Positions 1-6,496 of a stretch of 9,280 nucleotides of DNA are shown here, one piece after another (within the stretch, counting starts at the first letter, position 1; every line of letters begins with the position of its first letter). Source of the stretch: Actinomycetes bacterium (GTDB taxonomy: Bacteria; Actinomycetota; Acidimicrobiia; Acidimicrobiales; RAAP-2); assembly GCA_021799915.1 (NCBI GenBank), contig JAJYZN010000108.1, forward strand, positions 1-9,280, given 5' to 3'. Below the pieces are notes generated by a model that was given only the letters and a program-made list of their open reading frames with translations, was not told the origin of the DNA and did not search any database. The translations under genes were made by a program, and so were the position numbers.

Positions 1-980
1 CACGCCGGCGATCCGAAGAAGGGCGCGCCGAAGCTGAAGATCCCCCCGTCGGCGGCCACGAACCAGTAGCCCTTTCCCGACGGGGTGGTGGCCATGCCCA
101 CGATGGGCTTGTCCAGCGCCACCCCTGTCTCGTCTCCATCGGAGGGGAACGCCCCGTAGGAGAACAACCGCCCGAACGCCGTCACCAGGCCGTACCCCAC
201 CGGTGTCCGGCCCCCGGTGCGTGTGGGTGTGCCTGTGGTGGGGTTTGTGATTGAGCCTGTGGCGCTCACCACCCCGCCAGCCGCCGATCCGGCGATGGCA
301 GCCATGGCCACCGTCTGGCAGTTCGTGGCCGGTGAGTCGCACGGGGGGGTTGGGAAGGCGTCGGTCCAGCAGGGCACGTCCTGTTCCGCCGTGCCTGTGT
401 CGTTGGCGCTGGCCGTAGTGCACGATGCTGTGATCTCCCACGGGGGGACGCACGCCACCACCCGGCACAGGATTCGCCCTACCACCGGGACGTTCTGGTT
501 GCACTGCCCGTAGCGGAACTGCAGGCATCCCACCAGGAAGGAGTTACAGCCTGTCGCCCCGCACGCACAGGTCAGCCCGTCGCATGTGGTGGAACAGAAC
601 CCCGCGTACTCCCCTGTCTGGCAATGGCACGTGGCATTGCAGTCCATGTAGTACCGGGGGCCTGTGCCGCAGTACGAAGAATTGTCGGCCTTCCACCAAC
701 CGCCCATCACCGTTCCGGCGGGACAGTAGTTGTAGCCGCCGTTCACCGCGCAGCAGAATTCGGTGAACCCCGAACAGCACGTTGTGCCGCAACCGCATGT
801 CCCGTTGCCGCACTGGCAGATATAGCCGTACGCCGTCCCGGGTTTCAGGGCCAGGTCCAGCCCGGCGCCGATGACCACCGCACTGCCCGCCATGGCCGAC
901 CGGGTGATAAAGCTCCTGCGGGAGACATGCCTGCCGACCAGGCGTGATGCCCCTTCGGCCAGGCCGGCGGTGAAGCTCAC
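1..980 (-). CDS. Tat-exported methylamine dehydrogenase light chain-like protein fused to GYWFVAADGG-type repeats (C-terminus off the window)
   Basis: A continuous frame of 326 codons starts at a GTG at 980 and runs off the left edge. Residues 20-26 (SRRSFIT) followed by a hydrophobic stretch (about 27-41) form a classical twin-arginine signal, so the product is exported folded. Residues 55-221 contain 26 cysteines. The segment CPAGTVMGGWWKAD (86-99) resembles the MauA segment carrying the first cofactor tryptophan, and W181 in CVPPWEI sits where the second one would be. From about 260 the protein changes to repeats: a degenerate unit with GYGLVTAFGRLFSYG, then GYWFVAADGGIFSFG. MauA of Paracoccus is shorter, has 12 Cys and no such tail, so the fusion is unusual. 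The start overlaps the MauE-like stop by four bases (GTGA), implying translational coupling. MauA-like homology is by eye. Whether a TTQ cofactor forms is unknown, and no MauB or MauG is in view. Confidence 0.75.
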   Translation of the reverse strand, partial: MSFTAGLAEGASRLVGRHVSRRSFITRSAMAGSAVVIGAGLDLALKPGTAYGYICQCGNGTCGCGTTCCSGFTEFCCAVNGGYNYCPAGTVMGGWWKADNSSYCGTGPRYYMDCNATCHCQTGEYAGFCSTTCDGLTCACGATGCNSFLVGCLQFRYGQCNQNVPVVGRILCRVVACVPPWEITASCTTASANDTGTAEQDVPCWTDAFPTPPCDSPATNCQTVAMAAIAGSAAGGVVSATGSITNPTTGTPTRTGGRTPVGYGLVTAFGRLFSYGAFPSDGDETGVALDKPIVGMATTPSGKGYWFVAADGGIFSFGAPFFGSPA

Positions 981-1582
981 CTTCCCGGCCTCCACGTCGG
1001 CATCCCGGGGTTGCGGGCGGCTTGCACGGCGGGCATCACGGCCATGGCCACGTAGGCCACGGCAGCTCCCAGCGCGCTCAACCCGAGAAGCGGCGCCCCG
1101 GACCACGGCTGTCCACCGAGCACGGTGAGGACCGAACCCCGGGCCGGGTCGTGCCACACCAAGAAGCCGAGAGCGACGAGCCCCGACCCGGCGGCCAGGA
1201 CGGCGTTGATGACGAGGTGAAGCACCGTGGCCGGCGTGTCCGCCCGGCCAAAGCACCCGCAACTGGCCAGCACTCCCCCGGCCGACCGGGCCGCAGTCAC
1301 CACGGCCGTGAACCCCAGGTACGACACCGCCACCGCCAGCGCCGTCCACGGGCGGGGGAATGCCAAGGCACAGAGCCCGATCCCGAACTCGATCACCGCC
1401 CCGGTGCGTACAGCCACGCGCAGGCGCACGTGGTGGCCGAGGGGTCCGGGCACCAGGTCGGCCAGGGCCCGGGCGGTGTCTCCCGGGCGCGCCGCTTTCA
1501 TCACGCCGGCCACCACCAGGAGGATCGCACCCGACAGGTACACACCCAGGAACGGGGACACCGTCAGTTCCACGCCGCCCAC
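977..1582 (-). CDS. MauE/DoxX-family redox-associated membrane protein
   Basis: This is a 201-residue integral membrane protein with about five hydrophobic segments (roughly 11-30, 60-75, 80-97, 121-143 and 163-185). The SCGCFG motif at 107-112, with two cysteines (C108 and C110), is followed by a helix beginning near HLVINA, as in MauE-like proteins of actinobacteria. In methylotrophs MauE is needed, with MauD, for making the disulphide-rich light chain of methylamine dehydrogenase. The equivalent role here would be passing disulphides or electrons across the membrane for the cysteine-rich protein encoded just downstream. The start is uncertain. The GTG at 1582 lies almost on top of a GGAG, while the GTG at 1573 has that GGAG 11 bases upstream. 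Either start overlaps the end of the preceding gene. The family call is firm, the substrate is inferred. Confidence 0.82.
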   Translation of the reverse strand: MGGVELTVSPFLGVYLSGAILLVVAGVMKAARPGDTARALADLVPGPLGHHVRLRVAVRTGAVIEFGIGLCALAFPRPWTALAVAVSYLGFTAVVTAARSAGGVLASCGCFGRADTPATVLHLVINAVLAAGSGLVALGFLVWHDPARGSVLTVLGGQPWSGAPLLGLSALGAAVAYVAMAVMPAVQAARNPGMPTWRPGR

Positions 1583-2085
1583 CGCTCCAGGGACGTGGGG
1601 GCACTCGTGACCCGGGCCACCTCCCTCGTCGACGCGGGCTGGACGGTGATGCCGGCGAGCACCGAGTTGACTTTGGGCACGGTGACCGCGCGGCGGGCGC
1701 TGCTCCCGACGACGGCGTAGAGCGTGAACGGCCGTCCGCTTTCGGTGAAGAACTGCTGAGTACCGGCGTGCCCAGGAACGCCCCGGCGGAGGACGGTGGT
1801 CGAGAAGTCCGACGGCGCGAGGTACCGCGGTATCCCCTGGCGGGCGAACAGCGCCGTGCCGATCGACTCCGGCCCGTACTCGAAGAGCACCACGAACACG
1901 TCATCTCGGCCCATGAGCGTCACTGCGCCCCCGCCGAAGTCGGCCACCTCGTCGGGGAGCGGAAAAGTCGCCACGTGCACCACCGCGTACGTGGTGCTCC
2001 CGGCGACCGGAGCCCGTCTGAAGATCCTCCCTTCGAACCCATCGGGCATGGTCACCGAAAGGCCGTGGGCCCTGAGACGGGGCAT
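1564..2085 (-). CDS. Uncharacterised 173-residue protein embedded in the mau-like cluster
   Basis: I do not recognise a named domain. The protein is soluble-looking, with no signal peptide or membrane segment, and alternates beta-rich segments: HGLSVTMPDGFEGRIFRR near the N-terminus, then FGGGAVTLMGRDDVFVVLFEY, then FFTESGRPFTLYAVVGS. The pattern suggests a small beta-sheet fold. I have a general impression that similar unnamed proteins sit beside MauE/MauD-like genes in other actinobacteria, but I cannot verify that here. Its ATG at 2085 shares one base with the stop of the MauD-like gene (TGATG). A GTG one codon earlier is also possible. Its 3' end overlaps the MauE-like start. This position between two redox-maturation genes suggests a role in the same process. 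High GC at third codon positions supports real coding. Confidence 0.8.
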   Translation of the reverse strand: MPRLRAHGLSVTMPDGFEGRIFRRAPVAGSTTYAVVHVATFPLPDEVADFGGGAVTLMGRDDVFVVLFEYGPESIGTALFARQGIPRYLAPSDFSTTVLRRGVPGHAGTQQFFTESGRPFTLYAVVGSSARRAVTVPKVNSVLAGITVQPASTREVARVTSAPTSLERWAAWN

Positions 2086-2981
2086 CACCGAGGATCCGTG
2101 CCCTTTGGTGCCGGATGCCGGTCACGGGCCTGCGGTCGGGAATCCATGATGTCCGAAAGCGCCTTCGGGTAGAGGCTGGTGTGCCCCGGGGGGATGCCGG
2201 CGGCCATGAGTATCCGATCGTTCTCGCGCTCGCGCCCAGGGCCGTCGAGGCTGTCATGCTCGCGTGTCCCTTCGACGACTCGGCGATCCGGACCGTTCAC
2301 GTCCCCGCCCACCGGCACTGCGCCGTCGGCCCGCAGGGTGAACGGCTGGGCGTCGGCCCGGGCCCGTCGCACCATCTCGGCCACCTGGGTCAGCTGGTTG
2401 GCCACTCCTTCGCCGATCCTCCGACCCCGCTGCCCGTCCACCAGTACGAAGAACGGCGACCCGGGCACCTCGTAGTCGGTCCAGGCTTCGGAGGACATCA
2501 CCACCTTTACGTGCGGACCGGCTCTCTCGGACACCTCGGAGCGGACTTCGAGCTCGGGCCCCTTGGTGATGACGACGAGCCCGACGTCATCGGGCAGACC
2601 CCGTCGATCCGGGGTCGCCAGGTCCGACCAGAACGCGGCACACGTCGCGCAGCCCGACGAGAGGAAGGCCAGCAGCGTCAGGCGCCCCGAACGCCCGACG
2701 TCGATCGCCAGGGCATCCCCTCGTGGCGTCACCCCCGACAGCGGCGGCGCGGTCGTCGAGCTCCGCTCGGAAGGGAGGCGCGGTCCCATCGTGATCAGTA
2801 CCGGCTCCTCAAGGCCTGATGCCCTGCGGCCGCCGGCACGGGGCGCCCTGGCCGGGTCCCCCACCCCGGCCCCCAGGTCGTGGAGCGCCCTCAGGATGTC
2901 GGCGTGGCTCCGAAGCAGGCCGGCCACCAGCACCGTCAGGAGTAGCACGATTCCGGTCAGAACCAGGACCAGAGCGAGCAT
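2085..2981 (-). CDS. Membrane-anchored MauD-like thioredoxin-fold protein
   Basis: The 298-residue product begins with one hydrophobic helix (about 2-23), placing the rest outside the membrane. A thioredoxin-like domain follows, with the active-site motif C111-A-T-C114 in FLSSGCATCAAFW and a likely cis-proline at P176 in VPGSPFFVLVDG. This matches MauD/TlpA-type thiol-disulphide proteins, and MauD itself serves disulphide formation in the methylamine dehydrogenase light chain. A charged, low-complexity tail of about 90 residues ends with a conserved-looking AAGIPPGHTSLYP at 260-272. The frame stays open further upstream to 3131, but the ATG at 2981 is chosen because AGGAGG precedes it by four bases and the signal anchor begins there. 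It is the first gene of the coupled set, which also encodes MauE-like and MauA-like proteins. Confidence 0.85.
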   Translation of the reverse strand: MLALVLVLTGIVLLLTVLVAGLLRSHADILRALHDLGAGVGDPARAPRAGGRRASGLEEPVLITMGPRLPSERSSTTAPPLSGVTPRGDALAIDVGRSGRLTLLAFLSSGCATCAAFWSDLATPDRRGLPDDVGLVVITKGPELEVRSEVSERAGPHVKVVMSSEAWTDYEVPGSPFFVLVDGQRGRRIGEGVANQLTQVAEMVRRARADAQPFTLRADGAVPVGGDVNGPDRRVVEGTREHDSLDGPGRERENDRILMAAGIPPGHTSLYPKALSDIMDSRPQARDRHPAPKGTDPR

Positions 2982-2985
2982 CGGA

Positions 2986-2991
2986 CCTCCT
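2986..2991 (-). promoter_or_regulatory. Strong ribosome binding site (AGGAGG) fixing the MauD-like start
   Basis: On the minus strand AGGAGG stands four bases before the ATG at 2981. It rules out the longer N-terminus that the open frame would allow. The 148-bp gap between this gene and the divergent DinB-like gene must hold both promoters. I see no convincing -35/-10 pair there. Confidence 0.75.
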
Positions 2992-3129
2992 GTCGACAAA
3001 TCGGGAACGCGGCACCCGTGCGCTGTATCCCTTTCTACCTCGCCCGCGCCTGCCGACGAAGCCTTTGCCCGGTGCCACTTTCGGGGTCCTCGTTCCGGCT
3101 CGGCCCTCTGGGGTGGAAGACTTGACACC

Positions 3130-3660
3130 ATGGACGTCGCTGATCTGCTGTGCGAGCTCTACGGACGTATCCCACCCCTGGTCCGCACCGCGCTCGACGA
3201 CTTGAGCGCCGACGAGTTGAGCCGTGAACCCTGGCCTGGCGCCAATCCGGTCGGCTGGCTGATATGGCACCTGACCCGGGTGCAGGATCACCACGTGGCC
3301 GAGATCCTGAGCACCCAGCAGCTCTGGGAGACCGGGGAGTGGGCCACGGGTTTCGGCCTCGAGGCCGATCCGACCGACACCGGGTACCGCCACTCACCAG
3401 ATGAGGTGAGAGCGGTGCGTCCCGACAGCCCCGACGTCCTCACCGACTACCTCGACGCCGTCCAATCCCGAACCGTCGGCATGCTGGGCGAGTTGGTGCC
3501 GGCAGATCTGGACCGCGTGGTAGACCGGCGCTGGGACCCACCGGTCACGCTCGGCGTCCGCCTGGTGAGCATCGCCGACGACAGCCTCCAACACGCCGGC
3601 CAAGCCGCCTACGCCAGAGGGGTCCTTCTGGCTCGCAGGCATCCCGAAGGAGCCGGTTAG
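3130..3660 (+). CDS. DinB/DUF664-family putative metal-dependent enzyme
   Basis: The 176-residue protein has the helical-bundle pattern of the DinB superfamily. The candidate metal ligands are H47 in NPVGWLIWHLTRVQDHH, H54/H55 in the same helix, and H155 in DDSLQHAGQAAYARG. Actinobacterial members of this superfamily include mycothiol-dependent transferases and maleylpyruvate isomerases, and many are uncharacterised. The DUF664-like subgroup fits best (WHLTRVQDHH followed much later by QHAGQ). The ATG at 3130 is preceded by GGAAGA about nine bases upstream. The frame extends much further 5', but that part is antisense to the MauD-like gene. The gene is divergent from the mau-like set and may not be functionally tied to it. 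The substrate cannot be told from the sequence. Confidence 0.85.
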   Translation: MDVADLLCELYGRIPPLVRTALDDLSADELSREPWPGANPVGWLIWHLTRVQDHHVAEILSTQQLWETGEWATGFGLEADPTDTGYRHSPDEVRAVRPDSPDVLTDYLDAVQSRTVGMLGELVPADLDRVVDRRWDPPVTLGVRLVSIADDSLQHAGQAAYARGVLLARRHPEGAG

Positions 3661-3661
3661 C

Positions 3662-5527
3662 TCAGGGACGCGGGGGTGGGAGCGTCCGGACTCTCCACGT
3701 GCCTCCAGGTGCGGACACGGCGACGACCGTCGAGCTCTGAGGCGGCCCGGGGCGCCAGGAGGCGGCGACGCAGGGACCAGCGACGGAACAGGTCGACGTA
3801 CCGGTAGCTCCGAACGACACGTCACTGGGCAGGACCGCGCCACGACCCCAGCTCCGGGCCCCGTCGGTCGAGACGCTGGCCATCACCGTCGTCGAGGTAC
3901 GGCGCTCCACCCGCACGCAGGCGGTCACCGAGCAGGACAGGCGTTCGACGGCTCCGGCCATATGCACCGGCTCCCCCCACGAGGCGCCTGTGTCGATCGA
4001 GAGCACGGACGTCGGACGGGCCGACATCACGTCGGTGGCCTCGCACGCCGGAGGCGACGAGCACAGGATCGGAGCCAGGTGGTCGCTCTGGGGGATCGAC
4101 GCTCTCGAGCTCCAGGTCTGCCCTCCGTCCGTCGTCGCGTCCACGACCTGTAGGGAAGTGCAGTATGTACCGGTCGTGACTGATCGGCATTCCTGGGCCT
4201 TCGCCGACACCGTGACCAGGCACGATCCGTAGGCCGTGCACCATGGTCCCCGGACAGACGTGAGTGCTGTCGTCCCCACCCGGCCCCGAACCACCGATCC
4301 GGGTGGAAAGGGAACGGGCACGGCCCGCCACAGTGCCCCTCCATCGGAGGTGGACAGGGCCGTCTCGCCCGGTGGTTCGGTTCCCCGCGACCTTCGAACG
4401 GCCGGAGCTGAAGCCGATGCTGTCGCCGGGGGAAGGGAACCTGTCGAGACGACGACCAGACAGTCCTCTGCCGACCAGCAGTTGCCGTTCCAGTACGCCA
4501 GCCCGGTGAACTGACGAGTCACAGCGTGGCTCACAACGGTCGGAGCCCCAGAGCTCGCGATGACCACTGACACGATGGCATATTCGGCCGCCCCCCGGTG
4601 TGGATCGAGATTATGGGCCCACCCCCAGCACCTGTTGGCTCGGCACGTGAGGCCGGTGGAGCTGAGCTCGACCCCGCTCGCAAGGAGCGCCGACCGCCAC
4701 GTCCGACCGGCATCGGCAGTGGCCGCGACCCCCTCGTACTGCGCATCCGACGCGGGAAGTCCGTGCACCGACGTCACCACCACGCAGCGGTTCCGGTCGC
4801 CGCAAGCGACATCGTACGCTCCGACCAGGCGCGGGGCGGGCGCTGCGAGCACTTCGGCAAAGCCTGTAAGAACCACGGACTCGCCCAGCGGTGAGCCAAC
4901 CGCGGTCACCGCATACGGGGCCGCGGTGCCGGCCAGGACCACGATCGCCGCGATCGCGTTCACCGACCACGGTCCACGCCGCAGGGCTTCCCACCGGCGT
5001 CGGGGCGCTGCCCACACGACGATGAGGGTGGCGAGAGCCACCACGACGACGGTGCCGGCGGCGATGACCAGCTCGTGCTCGACGAAGGTGAACACGGAGG
5101 GGTTCCCGGTGCTGGCAAAGCCCAAGAGGACGAACGACAGGGCTCCTGCGGGGAACAGAAGCGCGCCGTGCACGACAACCTGGGCCAGCCAGCTCTTCGC
5201 GCACGGGGTCGTTCCTTCGGATGCCGTGGACTCCCGAAGGACCACCGTTCCGGCGAGCGCCAGCAGGACCACGTCGGCACCGACCAGCACCGTGAACAAC
5301 ACGAGGCGCGGCCACTCGATCGAAACCCGGTACCCGCCGGTGGTCACGGCCGCCACGAACCCACCCACCGGGTCCGTGCCCACGGCCGAGAGCACGGCCA
5401 GCAGGGCCAATGCCACAGCTCCGGCCAGAACCCAGAGCGACCCGCCAACCACTCGGGATGACGCCAAGCGGTACAGCGCTCGTTCCTTCGCCGGCAGGTC
5501 CCGGTCCGCTCCCTCCTCCTGGTTCAT
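3662..5527 (-). CDS. Polytopic membrane protein with extracellular Asp-box (sortilin/Ycf48-like) propeller
   Basis: The 621-residue protein starts with about five hydrophobic helices (28-50, 73-97, 114-137, 152-173, 188-210). A long polar region of about 400 residues follows that would lie outside the cell. It carries five Asp-box-like motifs: ATADAGRTW, STSDGGALW, TTDGGQTW, SIDTGASW and STDGARSW. These alternate with short paired-cysteine motifs such as CGDRNRC, CWSAEDC, CTAYGSC and CSVTAC. That is the layout of a BNR/Asp-box beta-propeller stabilised by local disulphides, and such repeats are frequent in exported proteins of Acidimicrobiia. Fusion to a multi-helix membrane domain rather than a signal peptide is less common. 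Possible roles are surface binding or sensing, and no catalytic residues are evident. The gene ends one base from the convergent DinB-like stop. The ATG at 5527 has only a weak GGTGA upstream. Confidence 0.82.
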   Translation of the reverse strand: MNQEEGADRDLPAKERALYRLASSRVVGGSLWVLAGAVALALLAVLSAVGTDPVGGFVAAVTTGGYRVSIEWPRLVLFTVLVGADVVLLALAGTVVLRESTASEGTTPCAKSWLAQVVVHGALLFPAGALSFVLLGFASTGNPSVFTFVEHELVIAAGTVVVVALATLIVVWAAPRRRWEALRRGPWSVNAIAAIVVLAGTAAPYAVTAVGSPLGESVVLTGFAEVLAAPAPRLVGAYDVACGDRNRCVVVTSVHGLPASDAQYEGVAATADAGRTWRSALLASGVELSSTGLTCRANRCWGWAHNLDPHRGAAEYAIVSVVIASSGAPTVVSHAVTRQFTGLAYWNGNCWSAEDCLVVVSTGSLPPATASASAPAVRRSRGTEPPGETALSTSDGGALWRAVPVPFPPGSVVRGRVGTTALTSVRGPWCTAYGSCLVTVSAKAQECRSVTTGTYCTSLQVVDATTDGGQTWSSRASIPQSDHLAPILCSSPPACEATDVMSARPTSVLSIDTGASWGEPVHMAGAVERLSCSVTACVRVERRTSTTVMASVSTDGARSWGRGAVLPSDVSFGATGTSTCSVAGPCVAASWRPGPPQSSTVVAVSAPGGTWRVRTLPPPRP

Positions 5528-5588
5528 CAGGTCACCGCCACATGCTGCAGGACCAATCGCGAAGGTTGCCGGCAGGTCCCCATTGGAT

Positions 5589-5634
5589 GGTGGCCATCGT
5601 CAGGTGGCTATCGGCCGGTGGCTATCGGCCGGTG
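5589..5634. repeat. 14-bp tandem repeat, two exact copies plus one degenerate copy
   Basis: GGTGGCTATCGGCC occurs twice back to back (5603-5616 and 5617-5630), followed by the first four bases of a third copy. It is preceded without a gap by a degenerate copy, GGTGGCCATCGTCA (5589-5602). The array lies about 60 bp upstream of the propeller gene start and downstream of the small ABM-like gene. It could be a binding-site array for the propeller gene promoter or slipped-strand noise. Confidence 0.75.
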
Positions 5635-5690
5635 TCCAGGTCCGCTGACGGCGCTCGGTCACGTCTCGAGGGTAGTACTGGGGAATGCGC

Positions 5691-5954
5691 TCAGCCTAGG
5701 GCGGCTCGCCGCTCGGGCCACGTAGTCGGGATCGCCGATCCGACCATCGTGTGAGTGGTGATGCGAGTCTGCCCCATCAAGAGACCGAGCCTGGCAATGA
5801 TCCGTCGGTGCGGATCGCTGGAGGCGAAAGAGCGAAGGTGTTCATCGTCGGTCCATACCGAAAAGGTCCAGAAGACCCTTCGGAGGAGGTTGGCGTCGCG
5901 GGAGTAGCCCACGAGCCCTTCGGCCGTCGCCAGCTGCCGGCGGACGGTCAGCAT
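5691..5954 (-). CDS. Small ABM-like (dimeric alpha/beta barrel) protein, 5' end apparently frameshifted
   Basis: The open frame from the ATG at 5954 gives 87 residues. The motif FWTFSVWTDDEHLRSFASS followed by PHRRIIARLG resembles antibiotic-biosynthesis-monooxygenase-like proteins, where an aromatic strand precedes a short helix. Such proteins usually begin with an extra beta strand. In the same frame the codons upstream of this ATG read LPLRKTRSIPGFLRDM, which looks like that missing N-terminus, but no usable start codon precedes them before a TGA. A well-placed start exists in another frame: ATG at 6007 with GAGGA six bases upstream, which meets a stop after 15 codons. One missing base between 6007 and 5960 would join the two. 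The gene is therefore either a recent pseudogene, an assembly error, or a shorter protein starting at 5954. Any enzymatic role is unknown. Confidence 0.6.
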   Translation of the reverse strand: MLTVRRQLATAEGLVGYSRDANLLRRVFWTFSVWTDDEHLRSFASSDPHRRIIARLGLLMGQTRITTHTMVGSAIPTTWPERRAALG

Positions 5955-6018
5955 GTCCCTTAGGAACCCGGGGATCGAACGAGTCTTACGCAGCGGGAGG
6001 CCGGCATGACTTATCCTC
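5955..6018 (-). pseudogene. Displaced 5' end of the ABM-like gene, with ribosome site and ATG in a different frame
   Basis: GAGGA at 6014-6018 (read on the minus strand) precedes the ATG at 6005-6007 by six bases. That frame ends at TAA 5960-5962 after 15 codons, while the body of the gene continues in a frame offset by one missing (or two extra) bases. The good ribosome site belongs with the gene body, which argues for a small indel here. Confidence 0.45.
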
Positions 6019-6023
6019 GCCGG

Positions 6024-6423
6024 TGAAGCAAGTGGAGCTCACACTTCAACAAGTGCTCGTGGAGGCGGTTCGAGTCGGCAGGCCAGTGCGGTCGTCCTCC
6101 AAGCCGCCGGTCGCGGGATCGAGGTCTCCCCCGGTGCCGCCTACCGGTGCGCGAAGCCGAGCCGAAGACGAGCCGTAGACGAGCCCGACGGTGAGCGAGG
6201 ACGGCTCCAAGTGATGGGAAGGGGAGCTGTTCGACATCCTCGTTGAGCTGCTGGACCTCCTGGTCACCGCGGGCGACCACCTCCGAGGGCCGTGGGCTGC
6301 GTTTTCTTCCACGACATCCGCACTCACCCCGAAGCGTGGTCGAGATCGTTGCGTGGGAGGCGTTCGCCGCGCGGCCCCTGGGGCGTGCGCTGGTGCGACG
6401 GCGCGGTAATGTGTCCCCAGTAC
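6024..6423. other. About 400 bp without a convincing gene, upstream of tRNA-Gly
   Basis: Several frames are open on both strands, but none shows consistent GC-rich third positions or a recognisable domain. A GTG at 6023 on the plus strand begins a protein-like KQVELTLQQVLVEAVRVGRP but stops after about 50 codons. The same frame later reads GELFDILVELLDLLVTAG after two stops. This may be a decayed gene. Imperfect 11-bp units (AGCCGAAGACG, AGCCGTAGACG) lie at 6160-6181. TAATGT at 6407-6412 is a possible -10 element for the tRNA, with no clear -35. Confidence 0.35.
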
Positions 6424-6496
6424 GCGGACGTGGCTCAGTTGGTAGAGCATCACCTTGCCAAGGTGAGGGTCGCGGGTTCGAATCCCGTCGTCCGCT
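6424..6496 (+). tRNA. tRNA-Gly (anticodon GCC)
   Basis: The 73 bases fold as a complete cloverleaf. The acceptor stem GCGGACG/CGTCCGC carries discriminator T. The D stem is GCTC/GAGC. The anticodon stem TCACC/GGTGA encloses loop TTGCCAA, with anticodon GCC at 6457-6459. The T arm is GCGGG-TTCGAAT-CCCGT, with one G-U pair. The discriminator U fits bacterial tRNA-Gly. No 3' CCA is encoded. A serine recombinase reading frame on the opposite strand runs into its 3' half. Confidence 0.96.
6450..6496. other. Candidate attachment-site end of an integrated element (3' half of tRNA-Gly)
   Basis: The recombinase frame on the minus strand crosses the tRNA 3' end and stops at 6450-6452, inside the anticodon stem. 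A recombinase gene abutting and pointing into a tRNA 3' end is the usual layout at one end of an integrated element. The matching copy of the tRNA 3' end would lie to the right of the window. I found no second copy within it, so this is inference. Confidence 0.35.

Noticed and set aside
544..813. An 89-codon minus-strand frame with many Arg and His
   Set aside because: It is another frame of the MauA-like gene, whose own frame is continuous and carries the Tat signal and ordered cysteines.
2982..3129. Promoters in the divergent MauD-like/DinB-like gap
   Set aside because: A few AT-containing stretches (for example GATACA on the minus strand) exist, but none pairs with a convincing -35 at proper spacing.
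4560..5648. A 362-codon plus-strand frame opposite the propeller gene
   Set aside because: It is antisense to the membrane domain and has a Thr/Ala/Pro/Arg-rich shadow composition with no domain or ribosome site.
5955..6000. A second tRNA-like T-loop (GTTCGATCCC on the minus strand) as a duplicate att site
   Set aside because: The flanking bases cannot pair to form a T stem and do not match the tRNA-Gly 3' end.
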